Part shown: positions 1-11,771 of the stretch, piece by piece | How positions within the stretch are numbered: position 1 is the first letter of the stretch | Layout: each line of letters starts with the position of its first letter | DNA from: Jacaranda mimosifolia | Lineage: Eukaryota > Streptophyta > Magnoliopsida > Lamiales > Bignoniaceae | Assembly (NCBI GenBank): GCA_018894105.1 | Contig: CM032131.1 | Location: 19,387,578 to 19,451,577, forward strand | Length of the DNA: 64,000 nt | Reading direction: 5' to 3' | The notes under the pieces: generated by a model | Database searches by the model: none | Seen by the model: the letters and a program-made list of their open reading frames with translations, nothing else | What the model was told of the DNA's origin: nothing | Made by a program: the position numbers and the translations under genes

Positions 1-1006
1 GGGCCTTGACCTTCAAAACGACGGCGTACGTATCATGGGTTCGGCCCATGGAAATAACAGCAGCCTCCGGTGATAAACTCACCTCCACATTTCTTGAATC
101 CCTGTTGAATGCAAAGGCATCATCACTGCTAGAAATGGGATTCACAAAAAAACCCTGAAACTCTTCAACCTCTTCTTCAGCTTCAAATTTTGCTTCTGGA
201 ATGGGAATGAATTTTGCGCCAGCTTTTGGCGTAACCAATGGTTCATCATCAGCATAATTTCCAGTTCCAAATTTGGTGTATTTAGGAGTGGAAATTGGCG
301 TTTGTTTGGAAGGTGTATTAGAATCCATTACAACTATTTTCTCATCTTCTTGCTTGGGTTCTTGGTTCTGGTTTTGTTTGTGAATGGCGAGTAAAGGGAT
401 GTCTTTCCAAGCAGTGCTGCAGACAGGGCAAATGAGATTATTGTTGTTTCTGACGTGCGAGGCTATGCAAGGGAAGTGAAAAGCGTGGGAGCATTCCGCA
501 GTGTATATTGCCATTCCTTGACCCCTCTTCACACTCTGCATACACAATCCACAGCTATTCTGCACAAACAAATTAAAACAGAAACAAGAATAATAAGATT
601 TTCAGGAGCAGCACACCAAACAGAATCATGTGTATCTTGAAAATTTGAATGTGAAATGAAGGAAAAAGCTTACTCTGGACAGGCGGAGAGTGTTTTTGAG
701 GATTGAGAAAGGGGATCTCGGTGAAGATGTATTAGAACCAGAAAGAGTTCTGGGGCTGTTAATCTGAGATTTTGGGGTGGTGGCTTTGCTTTGAAATTTT
801 GGACTCACAGGGATATTACCATTAATATTATTTTCACCATGATTATTATCAGTAATGGTGGTGTTGCAGCGCAAGCGAGGAGTGGACGGTTTGCTTCCGG
901 CTAGCTTGCTCTGCTGCTTATCCAGAACTGTAATAGAAGGTGCGGCGGCGTCCCTTGGGTCTTTCGTCACTGCATTGCAAAATGCTCTTCTCCAGCCTGT
1001 GCCCAT
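1..1006 (-). CDS. WAV3/WAVH-type RING E3 ubiquitin ligase, 5' part (3' end outside window)
   Basis: Probable E3 ubiquitin ligase of the plant WAVY GROWTH 3 family (RING plus von Willebrand A domain). In Arabidopsis this family acts in root gravitropism and growth direction. Exon 1 is 1006-674 (111 codons, ATG at 1006, opening MGTGWRRAFC). A 114-base GT-AG intron (673-560) follows, phase 0, and exon 2 runs from 559 off the window edge. Exon 1 is Ser/Pro/Asn-rich and ends SILKNTLRLSR. Exon 2 opens with a RING finger: CGLC, then CSHAFHFPC, then CPVC followed by STAWKDIP. A low-complexity linker follows, then the run-up to the vWA region (SLSPEAAVIS, then VVLKVKA at the edge). About 297 residues are visible; the vWA and C-terminal domains lie beyond position 1. 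The family call rests on the N-terminal motif, the RING spacing and the VVLKVKA motif; which paralogue it is cannot be told. Confidence 0.88.
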
Positions 1007-1363
1007 TTCTTAATAATACCTAATTCTATTGCAAATTAAGAAGTTGTTTATTATGCTGAGGAAGTGGGGGGGAAACTTGAAAGAGAAATTGCAGGATGGA
1101 TATGATGATAAAGAAGAAGATAGCAGCTGACACACACAAAAATGAGGCTTGGGAATGAGATTGAGGAAACCAAAATGAGGGCATGGAATGATAGATGAAA
1201 ATTACAGAGAATCCAATGGTAGATGTTTTTCTCTTTTTTCTTCTATGGCTTCTTCTCCAAAGCCCGAGAGAGAGAGAGAGAGAGGAGCTGCCTTCTCTTC
1301 TGTTTTCTATACTAAAGCCTCGACTTTTAATTATTTCTTCCTCAACATATACATTTTTATATA
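1007..1363 (-). promoter_or_regulatory. 5' leader and core promoter of the RING E3 gene
   Basis: Upstream of the ATG at 1006 on the minus strand. A TATA-like TATATAAAAA reads on the minus strand at about 1363-1354, which would place transcription start near 1325-1330 and give a leader of about 320 bases. The leader has a pyrimidine CT microsatellite (GA on the plus strand, 1267-1284), common in plant 5' UTRs. The start site is inferred from TATA spacing only. Confidence 0.5.
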
Positions 1364-1430
1364 TTATTATAGTCGTACAATTATCACTCTGAAAATAATA
1401 AATAAAGGACCGTGCACAATTATTTTGTAA

Positions 1431-3378
1431 CGCCTCCCTCTTTCTTCAAATATATGTTCTTTTTTTGTTTTTGTTGATGAATTTATTTAATTGTTTTTAA
1501 GTTTAATAATTCAAAATTGTAATTAATCTTTAATCTAGTTAAGTTACTTTGAATGATATACTAAAATATGATGATTTAAGTTTTAGTAATATTAAAACTA
1601 AGGACAAATTAGTATGATAGATTAGTTTAAAATAAACAATTTGACTTTGCAGTGTACGAAGAAAAATAATAATTGTGAAATTTGGGTATCTTTGATAATT
1701 TTATTCCTCTAAGAATTTCAGTCATAACTGCTTATTTGTTAATAAATTATTAACTTTTAAAAAAGCTGATAGGTTATTTTGATAATAAAATAGGTAATCA
1801 ACAACATAGTCACTTGAGAGTCGATGAGATTAGACATATCACATGTTGCTAAGAAAGGAATCATATTTTCAGCAGCTTTTATGTATATGGGGACTGTTTT
1901 TCTTTCTATTTTTCTTAGTGTATAGTTTTTACTAATATTACTCACCTTAATCGTGGTAGTTTATTAATTTATTTGTTCCAACAATTTTAATTAATTTGTC
2001 AACTGTGTGGCAGGCTATATATCGCGATTCATATTGTCCACAGGCAGCTCACCCCTCACCGACCTCTACGTGCCGCCATATTCTTTAGTGTGTTGGATAA
2101 AATAAAAGTAGTGACGAGATATTTTAGTTAAATTTGTCAGTTGCCTAATTCTAGCATCAATTATAAATTGTAAGTAACTAATGTAGTTATAAAAAATTTA
2201 GTTATGTTTCAGCAGATCTACACTGCTAGTTAATAAAATATATAAATGTTTTTAAGTGTTTAATTTGCATTTATATAATAACTCAGGATACATGTAACGG
2301 TTGTACATATAGAATTTTTTTCAACATATTCCATCCCTTCATGGTTTTATTTATTTTGCTCTCCTAAAAGTTAAAACTCCACCCCCACAAAAAAAATCAC
2401 TGATATTAACTCATTCGTGTTGCTATTAAAATGTTAACTAGTAGTAAGGTGGAGGATTAATTTCCTAGCTTGTTATCTAATATTGATGATGAAGGAATTT
2501 CTTGTTATCGTGACACTTTGTTATGTTGCTATTTGTCAAGTTGAACTTTCATTAGACGACATTCATGTTTAAAATCATACAAGAGGTTAATCTTGAATAT
2601 TGCAAGAAATAAAAGTTTATGCTTATGGAAATATATGAATCTGAAACTTATAATCCAAAATATACAACCTTAATTAAAATTTTGAAATTTAAAACAAGTC
2701 ACAAATTTATACAATTATGTATATAAGATGTTAAAAAATCTTTGTAATGATAATAAGATGATATAAAAATATGAAAGGTATTCCAAAAATCTCTTTTAAA
2801 AAGAATATGCCGATACATACACACATTTCATTATCTCAATAAGCTTCAACTAAATCGACAATAAGCTAGCTATAAGATAGTAATGATTATATAAATTATT
2901 GTAAAATATTAAACAATATCGGGGGTCATTAATCATTTGATGAGCTGAAACTCCCTCGTAAATTTATTGGGTTGAATTGAAATATTCAAACTTAATTCTA
3001 CTCATATTTAATTAAACTCCACTCAATCATAAACAAAAGAAACAATGAATTGAAAGTCCTAGAAATAAAAATCCTTTCAACAATATGCAATAGTGTTGAG
3101 AATTACACATATAGAGTTGAGTTGTGGCTCCACCACAAACAAAAGATGCCTCAACTTTTCCTAGGTGGCCCATAGGCGCATGAAACTATATTTATATATA
3201 TGAAAAAGTAGTAAAATAACAAGAGCTTTTGAGTACTGCAGGGCCATGCATGGCCGTAAGATGCAACATGACAAGGTTGTGACAATATTGGCGATTTTCT
3301 TTCCTAAACAAAACAAGACCAGCTGTGGACCAAGTTGTTTGGACCAGATTTCTTGTTGGTTGTGTTTTGTTGAAATAT
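1431..3378. other. Intergenic AT-rich DNA, no gene seen
   Basis: No coding frame with recognisable protein similarity on either strand. A slightly less AT-rich patch at about 2010-2090 (upstream of the E3 gene) could hold distal promoter elements, but no specific motif can be defended. Confidence 0.5.
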
Positions 3379-3386
3379 ATTACAAA

Positions 3387-3904
3387 TAGGTATGCAAACG
3401 AGTCGAGCTGGCTCACGAATCGAGCAAGCTGAGCTCGAGCTAGCTCAACTCAAGCTCGAGTCGATCTCGAGCCATTTTTATATAAGTTCGAAGCTCGCGA
3501 GCTGATTTATATTTTTAATATTTTTTTTAATATTATTAGTATTAATATATTATTAATAATATATTTTATATATGAATATTATATATATAATATAATATAA
3601 TATATATCAAAAAAGAAAAATAATATATGACTAACCTAAATTCAAAATAAAAATAAAAAATAAAATTAAAATATTTTAATTTATAAATATTAATCATTAA
3701 ATATTTACCATTTTATTAAAAAAAAATCGACCTCGAGCTTACAATATTTCATAATTTATTTACAAATTCGAGCTTAGTCAAGTTGAGTCGAGCCGAGCCG
3801 AGCTCGAGTTTTCAACGAGTCGAGCTCGAGCTCATAAAATAAAGCTCGTCGAGCTCGAGCCAGTAAAATTTTCCCAAGCTCGGCTCGGCTCGTTTGCAGG
3901 GCTA
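3387..3904. mobile_element. hAT-type MITE, 518 bp, with 8-bp target duplication
   Basis: Flanked by perfect 8-bp direct repeats ATTACAAA (3379-3386 and 3905-3912). Termini are inverted: TAGGTATGCAAACGAG at the left, and TAGCCCTGCAAACGAG when the right end is reverse-complemented. Subterminal DNA is packed with CGAGCTCGAG motifs on both sides of an AT-rich core. No coding capacity. An 8-bp duplication and TIRs beginning TAG/CAG are hallmarks of the hAT superfamily. Confidence 0.85.
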
Positions 3905-4218
3905 ATTACAAATGTTAAGTTAATGGGTTGAATTTTAATTCGGATTCGATCTACACGCATGATTTAAGTTTTAAAATTTTTAACTGATAAAAAATTTAAT
4001 GAGATCGTATATTCTATTATAAATATTCGTAATTTGAATATAAAATTGAGCAATTCATTCTATCAAAGATCTGAATCCTTATATTAATAGTTTTCAATAA
4101 ATTAATACTCTTATTTGTTATATTAATAAAGATTTTAAAATAAAATCTATATATTATCTTATCCTAATGTCTATATTATGCTCTTGACATTGGGCTTTAG
4201 TCTTGAAAATAAAGAGGG

Positions 4219-4242
4219 GTACACACACACACACACACACAC
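4219..4242. repeat. (AC)n microsatellite
   Basis: Uninterrupted ACACAC run of about 24 bases inside the degraded hAT-type element. Confidence 0.9.
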
Positions 4243-4294
4243 AGAGTCAAATATAATAATATATAATGATTTATATGCCTTTAAACCAATATAT

Positions 4295-4407
4295 GCTAAG
4301 TGGTCTATGACCTAATGATATAAGTCTCTTACATAATTTGAAAAGTCAGGGGTCCTACCAAATGTGCCGCATGTGCATAAATAAATAAATAAATAAAATC
4401 TATGAAT
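4295..4407 (+). mobile_element. tRNA-related SINE, 113 bp, inserted in hAT copy
   Basis: Flanked by the 8-bp direct repeat CAATATAT (4287-4294 and 4408-4415). The body resembles the 28.8-kb SINE: ATATAAGTCTCTTACATAAT, then a decayed box B (GGGGTCCTACC), then an ATAAATAAATAAATA tail. The homologous hAT copy at 32.0 kb lacks this insert at the matching place, which supports it as a discrete insertion. Confidence 0.6.
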
Positions 4408-5099
4408 CAATATATAATGTGAAATAAAGATTTATTTTTCAAATATTTAACTTTTGTGCAAATATATGACAAAGTTTTTAAAAGTTCAAATTTCACCCAA
4501 GTTACTTTATAAATAAAATATTTTTCTTGCAATTCAAAAACAAAAAAGTAAGAAACAATATCAAATCGAATTGAAAAATTTTGTCAAATTTTAGATATTC
4601 ATCAGATTCGAATAGTTTTAACTGAGATAAATCGTATAGAGTATCGAATTGGATTCATATCAAATTTGGTAAATGAAATTGGATTCAAATAACACTTGAT
4701 TTGATACAAATTTGACTCGTTACATCTCTAAACCACATTGTACATGTCAATGAATTACTAAAAGAAAAATATACTATATAAGCGTGTAATATATTATAGA
4801 ATTGAAAGACGGGAAAATTAAATAATAGTAAGATGGTTGGGAAAAAGAAAAAGGAAATATAGTAATTTATTTTAGTGCAATTTTTCAACTTATTCTTATT
4901 TCAAACCAAGCTAATTTGAACTAATCCACGTCAGTTATAGGAAAATGATTTATTTCACAATGTAGTTAGCTAGATTCATTTATTTTACGTTTGGATTAAA
5001 CAAAATTACATAGCCAAAAATAATTCTATGTGTAAACGTATAATACATTGAATCATTTGTTTCATGCATTATTTCATCTCTTATTCCAACTTAATATAT

Positions 5100-5400
5100 A
5101 TACTAAGTGTATCTAATTCTCCTCGAAACCTAGAATACACTTTGAATCCTCTATTCCATTTATTATTTCATCTCCTATTCTAGCTAAATTATATGTGCCA
5201 AGTATATCTAATTTTTAATTAATTCTTCTTATAAGAAAATATTTAATATACATGACATATATACATACATCTAAGTTTATCTAATTCTTAATTAATTTTT
5301 CTTATAAAAAATATTTAATACACATATTATATATTCATAAAATAAAATAAAAAATAAAATATAGAATAACATAAAAGATCTAAATTGTTTATAATAGAAG
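5100..5400. mobile_element. Candidate MITE, relative of the one at 20.2 kb
   Basis: The left part (GAATCCTCTATTCCATTTAT, then TTATTTCATCTC) resembles the left part of the 20223-20393 element. The right part holds the same run of AAATAAAATAAAA-type blocks and ends near AAAGATCTAAATTG. Inverted ends are diverged and the boundaries are approximate. Confidence 0.35.
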
Positions 5401-5419
5401 GATAGAGTGGTCAAACAAG

Positions 5420-7370
5420 CAAAAATTCTTGGCAGTAGCGTTTCGGAAGATTAATTAGGTTCGTTAATTACTGTAACTCTGCAAAAATGTAACCTACATT
5501 AATTGTTACACTTAAATGTAAAATGTTACTCATAACTGCCGTACCCGACGGCCTGTGGGGAGCATTAACCTCCCTAACTAATTTCAAAACATTAAAGAAG
5601 AGGACTACAATTTATATATCATCTGTACTTTTCTCTGAACAATTTTAATTGGGGAATTTTGATTTGCCGGAAATATACAGAACTTGACACTGACCCAAAT
5701 ATTCCCAATTCCACACATTAATGTTTGGAAGCGTGTCCGAATTTCCAAAATCAGCTTTTCCATTGGGATTTTCTCACCTACACAAAATGTTTTTTATATC
5801 AAATGATGAAAATAATTTAGTTATAAAAAATGATTGTGAAATTCATATTCTGAGTTGATATATATATATATATATATAATATTTACAAGGCAAGCATTTT
5901 CAATAAATTCAAGCATTAACATTTTGTTGGCTTGTTTTCATATTCAAATTAAAAGCATGGAAACAACAATTTTGTGAATATTTCATGATGAAAGGAAGTA
6001 TTTCTTTTTAGGTTCGGATTCATAAGCACTGATAATTATTTTATGAAAATTTGTTGTCGCTATGATTCTAATAAGTTTTCTTAATAAGTATCTGCTTATG
6101 ATTCATCGATTCATTCTTTAACATGCGCGCGGTTAAAGCCTTGGCTCTTCCTACCACTTGGCAGCTTATGATTTTATGTTTTATGATAGATCTCTTAGCC
6201 CCATTCGTCTTCAATGCAAGAGCATTCAATCAATGAGCTATACATACTTTTTGAATTATAATTACTTCAAACCAAACCTCCTAACTGTTTCTGCACCTCT
6301 ATCTCCTTTATCATTGAATGATCATTTAGAGGGTTGGGAGGGGGGGAAAATTTTGGAAACAAGATGTTTAGAGAAACAGCAATTTGGAAATTATTTGCTA
6401 GATTTTTATGTTTATCAAATGCCATCCTCCAAAAATTTGGAAATAATAATTCTTGGGGTATAAATTAGTCTAGCTAGATAAAAGTGTAGGCCCGAACTCG
6501 ATGAGTCTCCTCTTAAAGGCTCGAGCGCAGGCTCAAAGTAAGAAAAAAGAACTTGAGCTCAAGCTCGCCAGCTCAAGCTCAAGCTCAACTCAACTCAATA
6601 GAATATTTAATTATTAATATATAATAATAATTTAATATTTTATATAAAATATTTAAAAAGAAAAAAAATTATTAATATAAATAGTTATTTAATTAATATT
6701 TAAAAATAATAAATGAATATATTATTAATATATAATAATTATTTAATTAATATATAAAAAATATTTAAAAATGAAAAAAACTCACTAACGGAATAAAAAA
6801 AAATCTAATAAATTCAAAAACAAATTGGATTTGTATTTATAATTCTTTAATTCATTAATTAGAATGTTGAGTTCGAAATACTCGACAAAATTATCCACTG
6901 AGGTAAAGAACCACATCAATCTCCTTATTTGTTTTAAATTTTTGAATAATTTATTTCCCCTTTCGTTCAAATCCATAAGATTAAACCTAGATCCCGCAAA
7001 TTATATTCTAGAATCAGAGCTAGGTGGCATTTTTTTTTCCTTTAATCTTTAGAAACAAGCAACCCAAAGTAATTTTATATTTCCATATTTAAGGAAACAC
7101 GTCAGCGAGATTATTTCATACCAAGTTCCAATAGAACCTAAGAAGGCTAGAAACATGAAAACATTGCCCGAAATTGTTGAACTTAGAAATTTTGGTATGC
7201 TTCCAAGTTTCCAAAAAGTACTCACTTTTTCCAAATTCAATGTTTCTATTTCTTCTTTTTATTCGTATTTTCTAAAAGGTGAAATTTCTTTATGAAACTC
7301 TCTTTTATTTAAAATAAGTAATGATATTATATGATATTATTAATTTTAATTATAAATTTGAAAGCAAAGT
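5420..7370. other. Intergenic AT-rich DNA with CGAGCTC-type remnant
   Basis: No supported gene. 6490-6600 has several GCTCAAGCTCGAG-type motifs next to an AT core, resembling half of the CGAGCTC-rich MITE at 3387, but no matching right end or target duplication was found. A (TA)n tract lies at 5860-5878. The short frame at 6158-6463 has no recognisable domain. Confidence 0.45.
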
Positions 7371-7379
7371 GATGAGCGT

Positions 7380-8135
7380 GAAAATTGTATATATATTAGA
7401 TTGGGCTGAAATTCAGGTTGATTGGCCTTTCGGGTCAAATAAGCGAACTCTGAAGGTAATCACGCTGAGTTCTGCAATCACGAGCAAACGTCAAATTAGC
7501 CGAGGTGCCCTCGGTTAGGGCACTCCAACGCTCAAATCAATACGAGAATGACCAGAATAAATGAACAGTGGAGTGAGGGCTTTTTGGTGTAGAATGGCCT
7601 ATCTCCAGAGAAGCTAGCAATGGGGTATTTATAGCCTTCTCCAAATGATTGATATGTCCAAAATGCCCTTAGCATGCTGAAGGGGCTCTTGTCTTTGCAT
7701 AGGGAGCTTTAGATCGTATCCCATTTCTGTACTATTCCATATGGTTTTATCTCCAGCTTTCAGGGTCAGAATAGTACACTAGTGTTGCGCCCTCTGCCAG
7801 GAGCTGCAGTATAGGCGGTACAGGGGTGGCACGCACTATTAATGCGGAAGTATGCCGCCTATCAAGGTATTTTATACGACAGAAAGAGGATTCTATGGTG
7901 AGTCGACCTTAGAACTGGTCCCCCCCACGAAGGGCGACTGGTGGGCACGTCATTCGAACTCTCTCATCAAGCACTGAGAGCTAGCACTTGATTCGTAGCC
8001 TGGTCGAACGACATCACTACTGCTCAGCTCCAGGAGGAAAGAGTAGGCGAGGTCGGCCTAGGTCAACAATATGACTGGACTTATACGACAAGATGGGCTT
8101 GAATGATATGCTTCTAGGTTGATAGCAATTGGATT
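7380..8135 (-). mobile_element. Decayed Ty3/gypsy-type LTR, minus orientation
   Basis: Read on the minus strand, a GC-richer block has a TATA box (TATAAATA, 7633-7626). It continues to a GATTTGAGCGTTGGAGTG motif with an inverted CCCTAACCGAGGGC segment. The TGACTTGAGCGTCGGAG-like motif shortly before the primer binding site is typical of Tat/Ogre/Athila-group LTRs in plants. The same layout is seen in the LTR at 62.5-63.3 kb. No internal coding region adjoins, so this is a solo or truncated LTR; exact ends are not visible. Confidence 0.55.
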
Positions 8136-8147
8136 TGTCGATGGGGC

Positions 8148-8148
<1 letters not shown>

Positions 8149-8184
<36 letters not shown>

Positions 8185-8185
8185 C
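8149..8185. repeat. (TA)n-(GA)n compound microsatellite
   Basis: TATATATATATA followed directly by AGAGAGAG. Further pure (AT)n tracts lie at 8266-8290 and 8497-8523. Confidence 0.9.
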
Positions 8186-8264
8186 CTTTGTATTATTGGG
8201 TGGAATAATGCCTAAAATTCATATGAATTTTCAAAGAGGCTATAGGCTAGAGGTTGGAGCCATC

Positions 8265-8295
<31 letters not shown>

Positions 8296-8299
8296 GTTA

Positions 8300-9700
8300 T
8301 ATATTTGTTGGCTGACTTAGGACGTATCTGGTCACGACCTTCAATCACTTAATTTTGCTTCTAAATAACTTAAAATTCTTTTTTCTTCATTTTTTTTTTA
8401 TTTCCAATGTGAATATAAAATAATCACCTTCATTATCTTTTTTCTTTTTCTCCCAATTTCTGCCCATCACCTATGGCCAAAAGTCAGACGCTGCTCTATA
8501 TATATATATATATATATATATATGTTAGTACATAATTTTTTGATATTCTAAAATTTTCAGTATAATGTACATTGATTGAGAATTCCAAAGTGTTGAATGA
8601 CAAATCAGTCGAAGTACTAAACCACCTTTCAACCATGACTGATTCATGTAGTTGTTTGGTTGCTAGCCATTAAATTATATGTATAGTACTTCTCATGATG
8701 TAAATATATATTAAATAGGATGAGGTGCAATAATTTCACTTAGCATCATAGACTTTCTCTGGCAACCTAATATTTTGTTAATATAATATATGTCATACAA
8801 TAGCTCTACTAATGTATGTCAAAGAGGTTGCAATAAGAGTAGTTAATCAAAAAGCAATTTTGAGATATATGCATGCTAGTTATCCTTATCTTATTCTAAT
8901 TAATTATCAACATAGATGCATTCAATGCACGTATTAAGTTTTTCATTTATAAACTTGAGTTATCTATTTTTGAATTGAGATTACATGTGTGTAATTATTT
9001 CAATACACTTATATGGTTTTATTATGCGTAAGAAGAAAATAAATTTTCTATCAAAAAAAGAAAAAAGAAGATGAAAAGAAATTAGAAAGAGAAATGAAAA
9101 ATAAGAAGAGTTAAGTGGGAGAGTAGTCCATTCATGTGATACTGTGCGTTTGATCCACTTTTCAGAGGTCAAAAGTTAAAAGTCAAAAGTCAAAAGCATT
9201 AGTCTAATTAGACAACCGTTGAAGTTAAGAGTAGTCAATGATTTACACACACTACTTCACCTTTTACATTTCTTTCTCAAGGCCTTTTTGTTCGTTTTTC
9301 TTTTTCACTTGTGACTGCTGAAAGTGTGTCAAAGATGCGACTTCCGGAGCCATTTTGTCAAAAAATCCAGAATACTTTTTGGACTTAATCATTAAATTAA
9401 TCAAAGTTAGGCAATCCAAAGACACTCGACTTGATTATTAATTTACAACTAATTGTAACTTGTTCACCACGTAGACGCAGTTAGGCTCACCTGACTTTTT
9501 CGAAAGAATTAAAAAATTTGTAGGTCTAGACAATATTTAAGCTAATTATTTGTACGTTATAGATCTTATATGAATCTGAATTATGAATAATTATAATTAC
9601 TTTGATACTCAAAAATTTAATATTTCCCATTCATTTTCTTAATTTCTTAATTATAAGGAGACTGTCATGGGGGGAAATCAAGTATGATTGACTCCATTTA
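8300..9700. other. Intergenic DNA, no gene seen
   Basis: AT-rich with short homopurine and homopyrimidine runs. A short run of AAAAGTC repeats lies at 9170-9200. No recognisable protein or RNA gene. Confidence 0.5.
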
Positions 9701-9729
9701 ATTTTTGTCCATTTAATTTTGTCCGCTTT

Positions 9730-10366
9730 GTGGCCTAGTTGCGCCCAACTAGTCAACCTAATGCTAAACACCTGCCTTGTGTTTGGTTTGATCAAAGTTG
9801 CAGAAGAATTTGAGTGAATGCAAGCCACACACACAAAATTTTGCACACACTTGCACAAAAGAAAAGGCAATAAAGAGTTTATGGGCCACGCCCAATCTTA
9901 CACTCGTATTATTCTCACCAAAGTAATACAATAAGACCAAATTTTGCCCAAAGCCTGCCCACAATACTTATGCATTCTTGCTTGTTTTATGCTTTGAGTT
10001 GTGAGGTCCTTGGCATTTATAGGCACAAAATGCAGCCGACATTCCCAACTGTTAGGATAAACATAAGTTATACTTGGCACCTATTTATTCGTCGTTTCAA
10101 GGCGTTTGACTTGTTCTAGTCCGCCACTACCCCCATACTGATAGAAACCGTTTGCCAGCACTGCACCATGATCTCGCCCACTAAGTAACTGCCTAGCTGA
10201 GTGCCATAATCCTATATTTTTAGGGTCATCTCTGCCAGTTTATGGGGCCTTATTCGCTTGGAGCCACCATCTCCTAAAATTTTAGACCTTATCTCTATCG
10301 TTCTGTATGATTCTATAACATTGCACAAGTATGCACGGTTGTATTCTAATTTTCTAACAGCCTAAG
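9730..10366 (-). mobile_element. Probable LTR fragment, minus orientation
   Basis: On the minus strand the block opens TGTTAGAAAATTAGAATAC at 10366, a form usual for an LTR start. It has a TATA box (CCTATAAATGCC, about 10023-10012) and then a transcribed leader region. GC content is above the surroundings. The far end is not defined, and no matching pol gene in this orientation adjoins. A near copy of its first about 50 bases ends at 17645. Confidence 0.45.
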
Positions 10367-10868
10367 GTTATATTCTGTCCCGTTGCTACCTATGTTGTTT
10401 TATCAGGTCCTTTCTTTTCTATTTAGTAAATTCTATTTTGACAATATTTAAATAATACATGCTTTCCCAGTTTAAATACTTCGTGGTTTGATATTCTGAA
10501 ATTATGCTATAATAGAAGCTTAGGAAACTGTTGAACTATAGTTCAGTTTATAAGTCAATACACTTTTCTATGTACTTAAATTCTTGTAATTCTGTTGTAT
10601 GCTAAATCTACATTGAACAAAATTTATGTAACTGACATTTTCTCACTAAAAATAACTTGATACAATTTCTATATACTTACTGTCCAGAATTTATGTTACA
10701 TAATTTACATGCTTTTATTCTGTCAATAAAATCGTACATATAGTTTGTCATTTGTCCTGTTTCAAGTTATTGTTGCTTGCAAAAAGACAGGATTGAGTTT
10801 TGTTCAAAGCTGGTCGATTGTTAATTTGTTGTGATTTATTTGATACATTTTGTTTCAGAAATTAAGAA

Positions 10869-11716
10869 ATGGAAAATAATGAGATGCCCGCCGTCAATGT
10901 TGAGTCCAACACTGGTGGTGTTGGTAACAGAAGACGTCCTATTTCGGTCGCTCCTGCTCTAGTTGCTCCTATCATGATTAGACATGCACAAAAGCTTGAG
11001 AAGTTTAATGGGCGTGACCTCAAGATGTGGCAACAAAAGATGATGTTTTATCTCACCTTCTTAAACTTAGCAAAGTTCTTGTGTGAAGAACGCCCTCTAA
11101 TTGGTGATAATCCAGATATGGAATCAATAGTTGTAATGGCTGCATGGAATCATTCTGATTTTCTTTGCAAAAACTACATTTTGAATGGGTTGGACAACAA
11201 GCTATACAATGTGTACAACCCAATTGTTACAGTGAAAGAACTGTGCAAGTCACTTGAGAAAAATACAAGATAGAATATGCTAGCATAAAGAAATTTGTAG
11301 TCGGTAAGTTTTTTGATTTTGTGATTGTTGACTCAAAATCTATCATGTCTTAGCAAGTATCAAATGATACTCCATGAGTTAGCAACTGAATGAATGGCAC
11401 TAGGAGAACCTTTTCAGGTGGCAGCCTTGGTGGAGAAATTACCTCCAGGTTGGAAGGATTTCAAAAACTACCTTAAAGATTAGCATAAGGAGATGAATCT
11501 TGAAGACCTTATTCTCAAATTGAGTATTGGGAAAGATAACAGACTTCCCAAGAAGAAAAATGGTGGGAATAATCTTGAAGTAAAAGCAAACATGGTAGAA
11601 CAAGAGCGGTCTAACAAAAAATGGAAGAGGGAAGGTGAGAAAAAGAAGAAGAAGTTGGAGGGTTCTTGCTATACCTGCTGCAAATTGAGTCATCAAGCCA
11701 AGGGTTGTCACCATTG
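10869..11716 (+). pseudogene. copia gag remnant with CCHC zinc knuckle
   Basis: Opens with ATG at 10869. The first 134 codons read through a copia gag N-terminal region (KLEKFNGRDLKMWQQKMMFY, then LCEERP) to a TAG at 11271. The reading then shifts frame. The downstream frame ends in a Lys-rich stretch and CYTCCKLSHQAKGC at 11667-11708, a C-x2-C-x4-H-x4-C zinc knuckle spacing with the usual glycines replaced. In live elements gag forms the virus-like particle and the knuckle binds RNA. Not functional here. Confidence 0.8.
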
Positions 11717-11771
11717 ACAATAAGGTGGGATTTCAAAGGAGAGAACGACAACCTATGATAATATATAAGAG

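Larger units (their letters stand above)
3914..4730. mobile_element. Degraded copy of the 32.0-kb hAT-type element family
   Basis: Shares many blocks in the same order with the element at 32007-32723: the TTTTAATTCGGATTCGATCT start, runs around TAAATATTCGTAAT, the block with ATTAATACTCTTAT, and the tail with TCATCAGATTCG ending GTTACATCTCTA (compare GTTGACAGTCCTA). Ends are diverged and no clear target duplication remains. It carries a SINE insertion (4295-4407) and an (AC)n tract at 4219-4242, so it is older than the SINE. Confidence 0.55.

Noticed and set aside
626..671. Extension of the E3 exon 1 frame past 674
   Set aside because: The frame reads on into GTAAGC and AT-rich sequence, whereas splicing at 673 joins exactly in phase to the RING exon.
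9631..10080. Overlapping minus-strand frames of 60-79 codons
   Set aside because: Mutually overlapping in different frames, inside an LTR-like block, with no recognisable domain.
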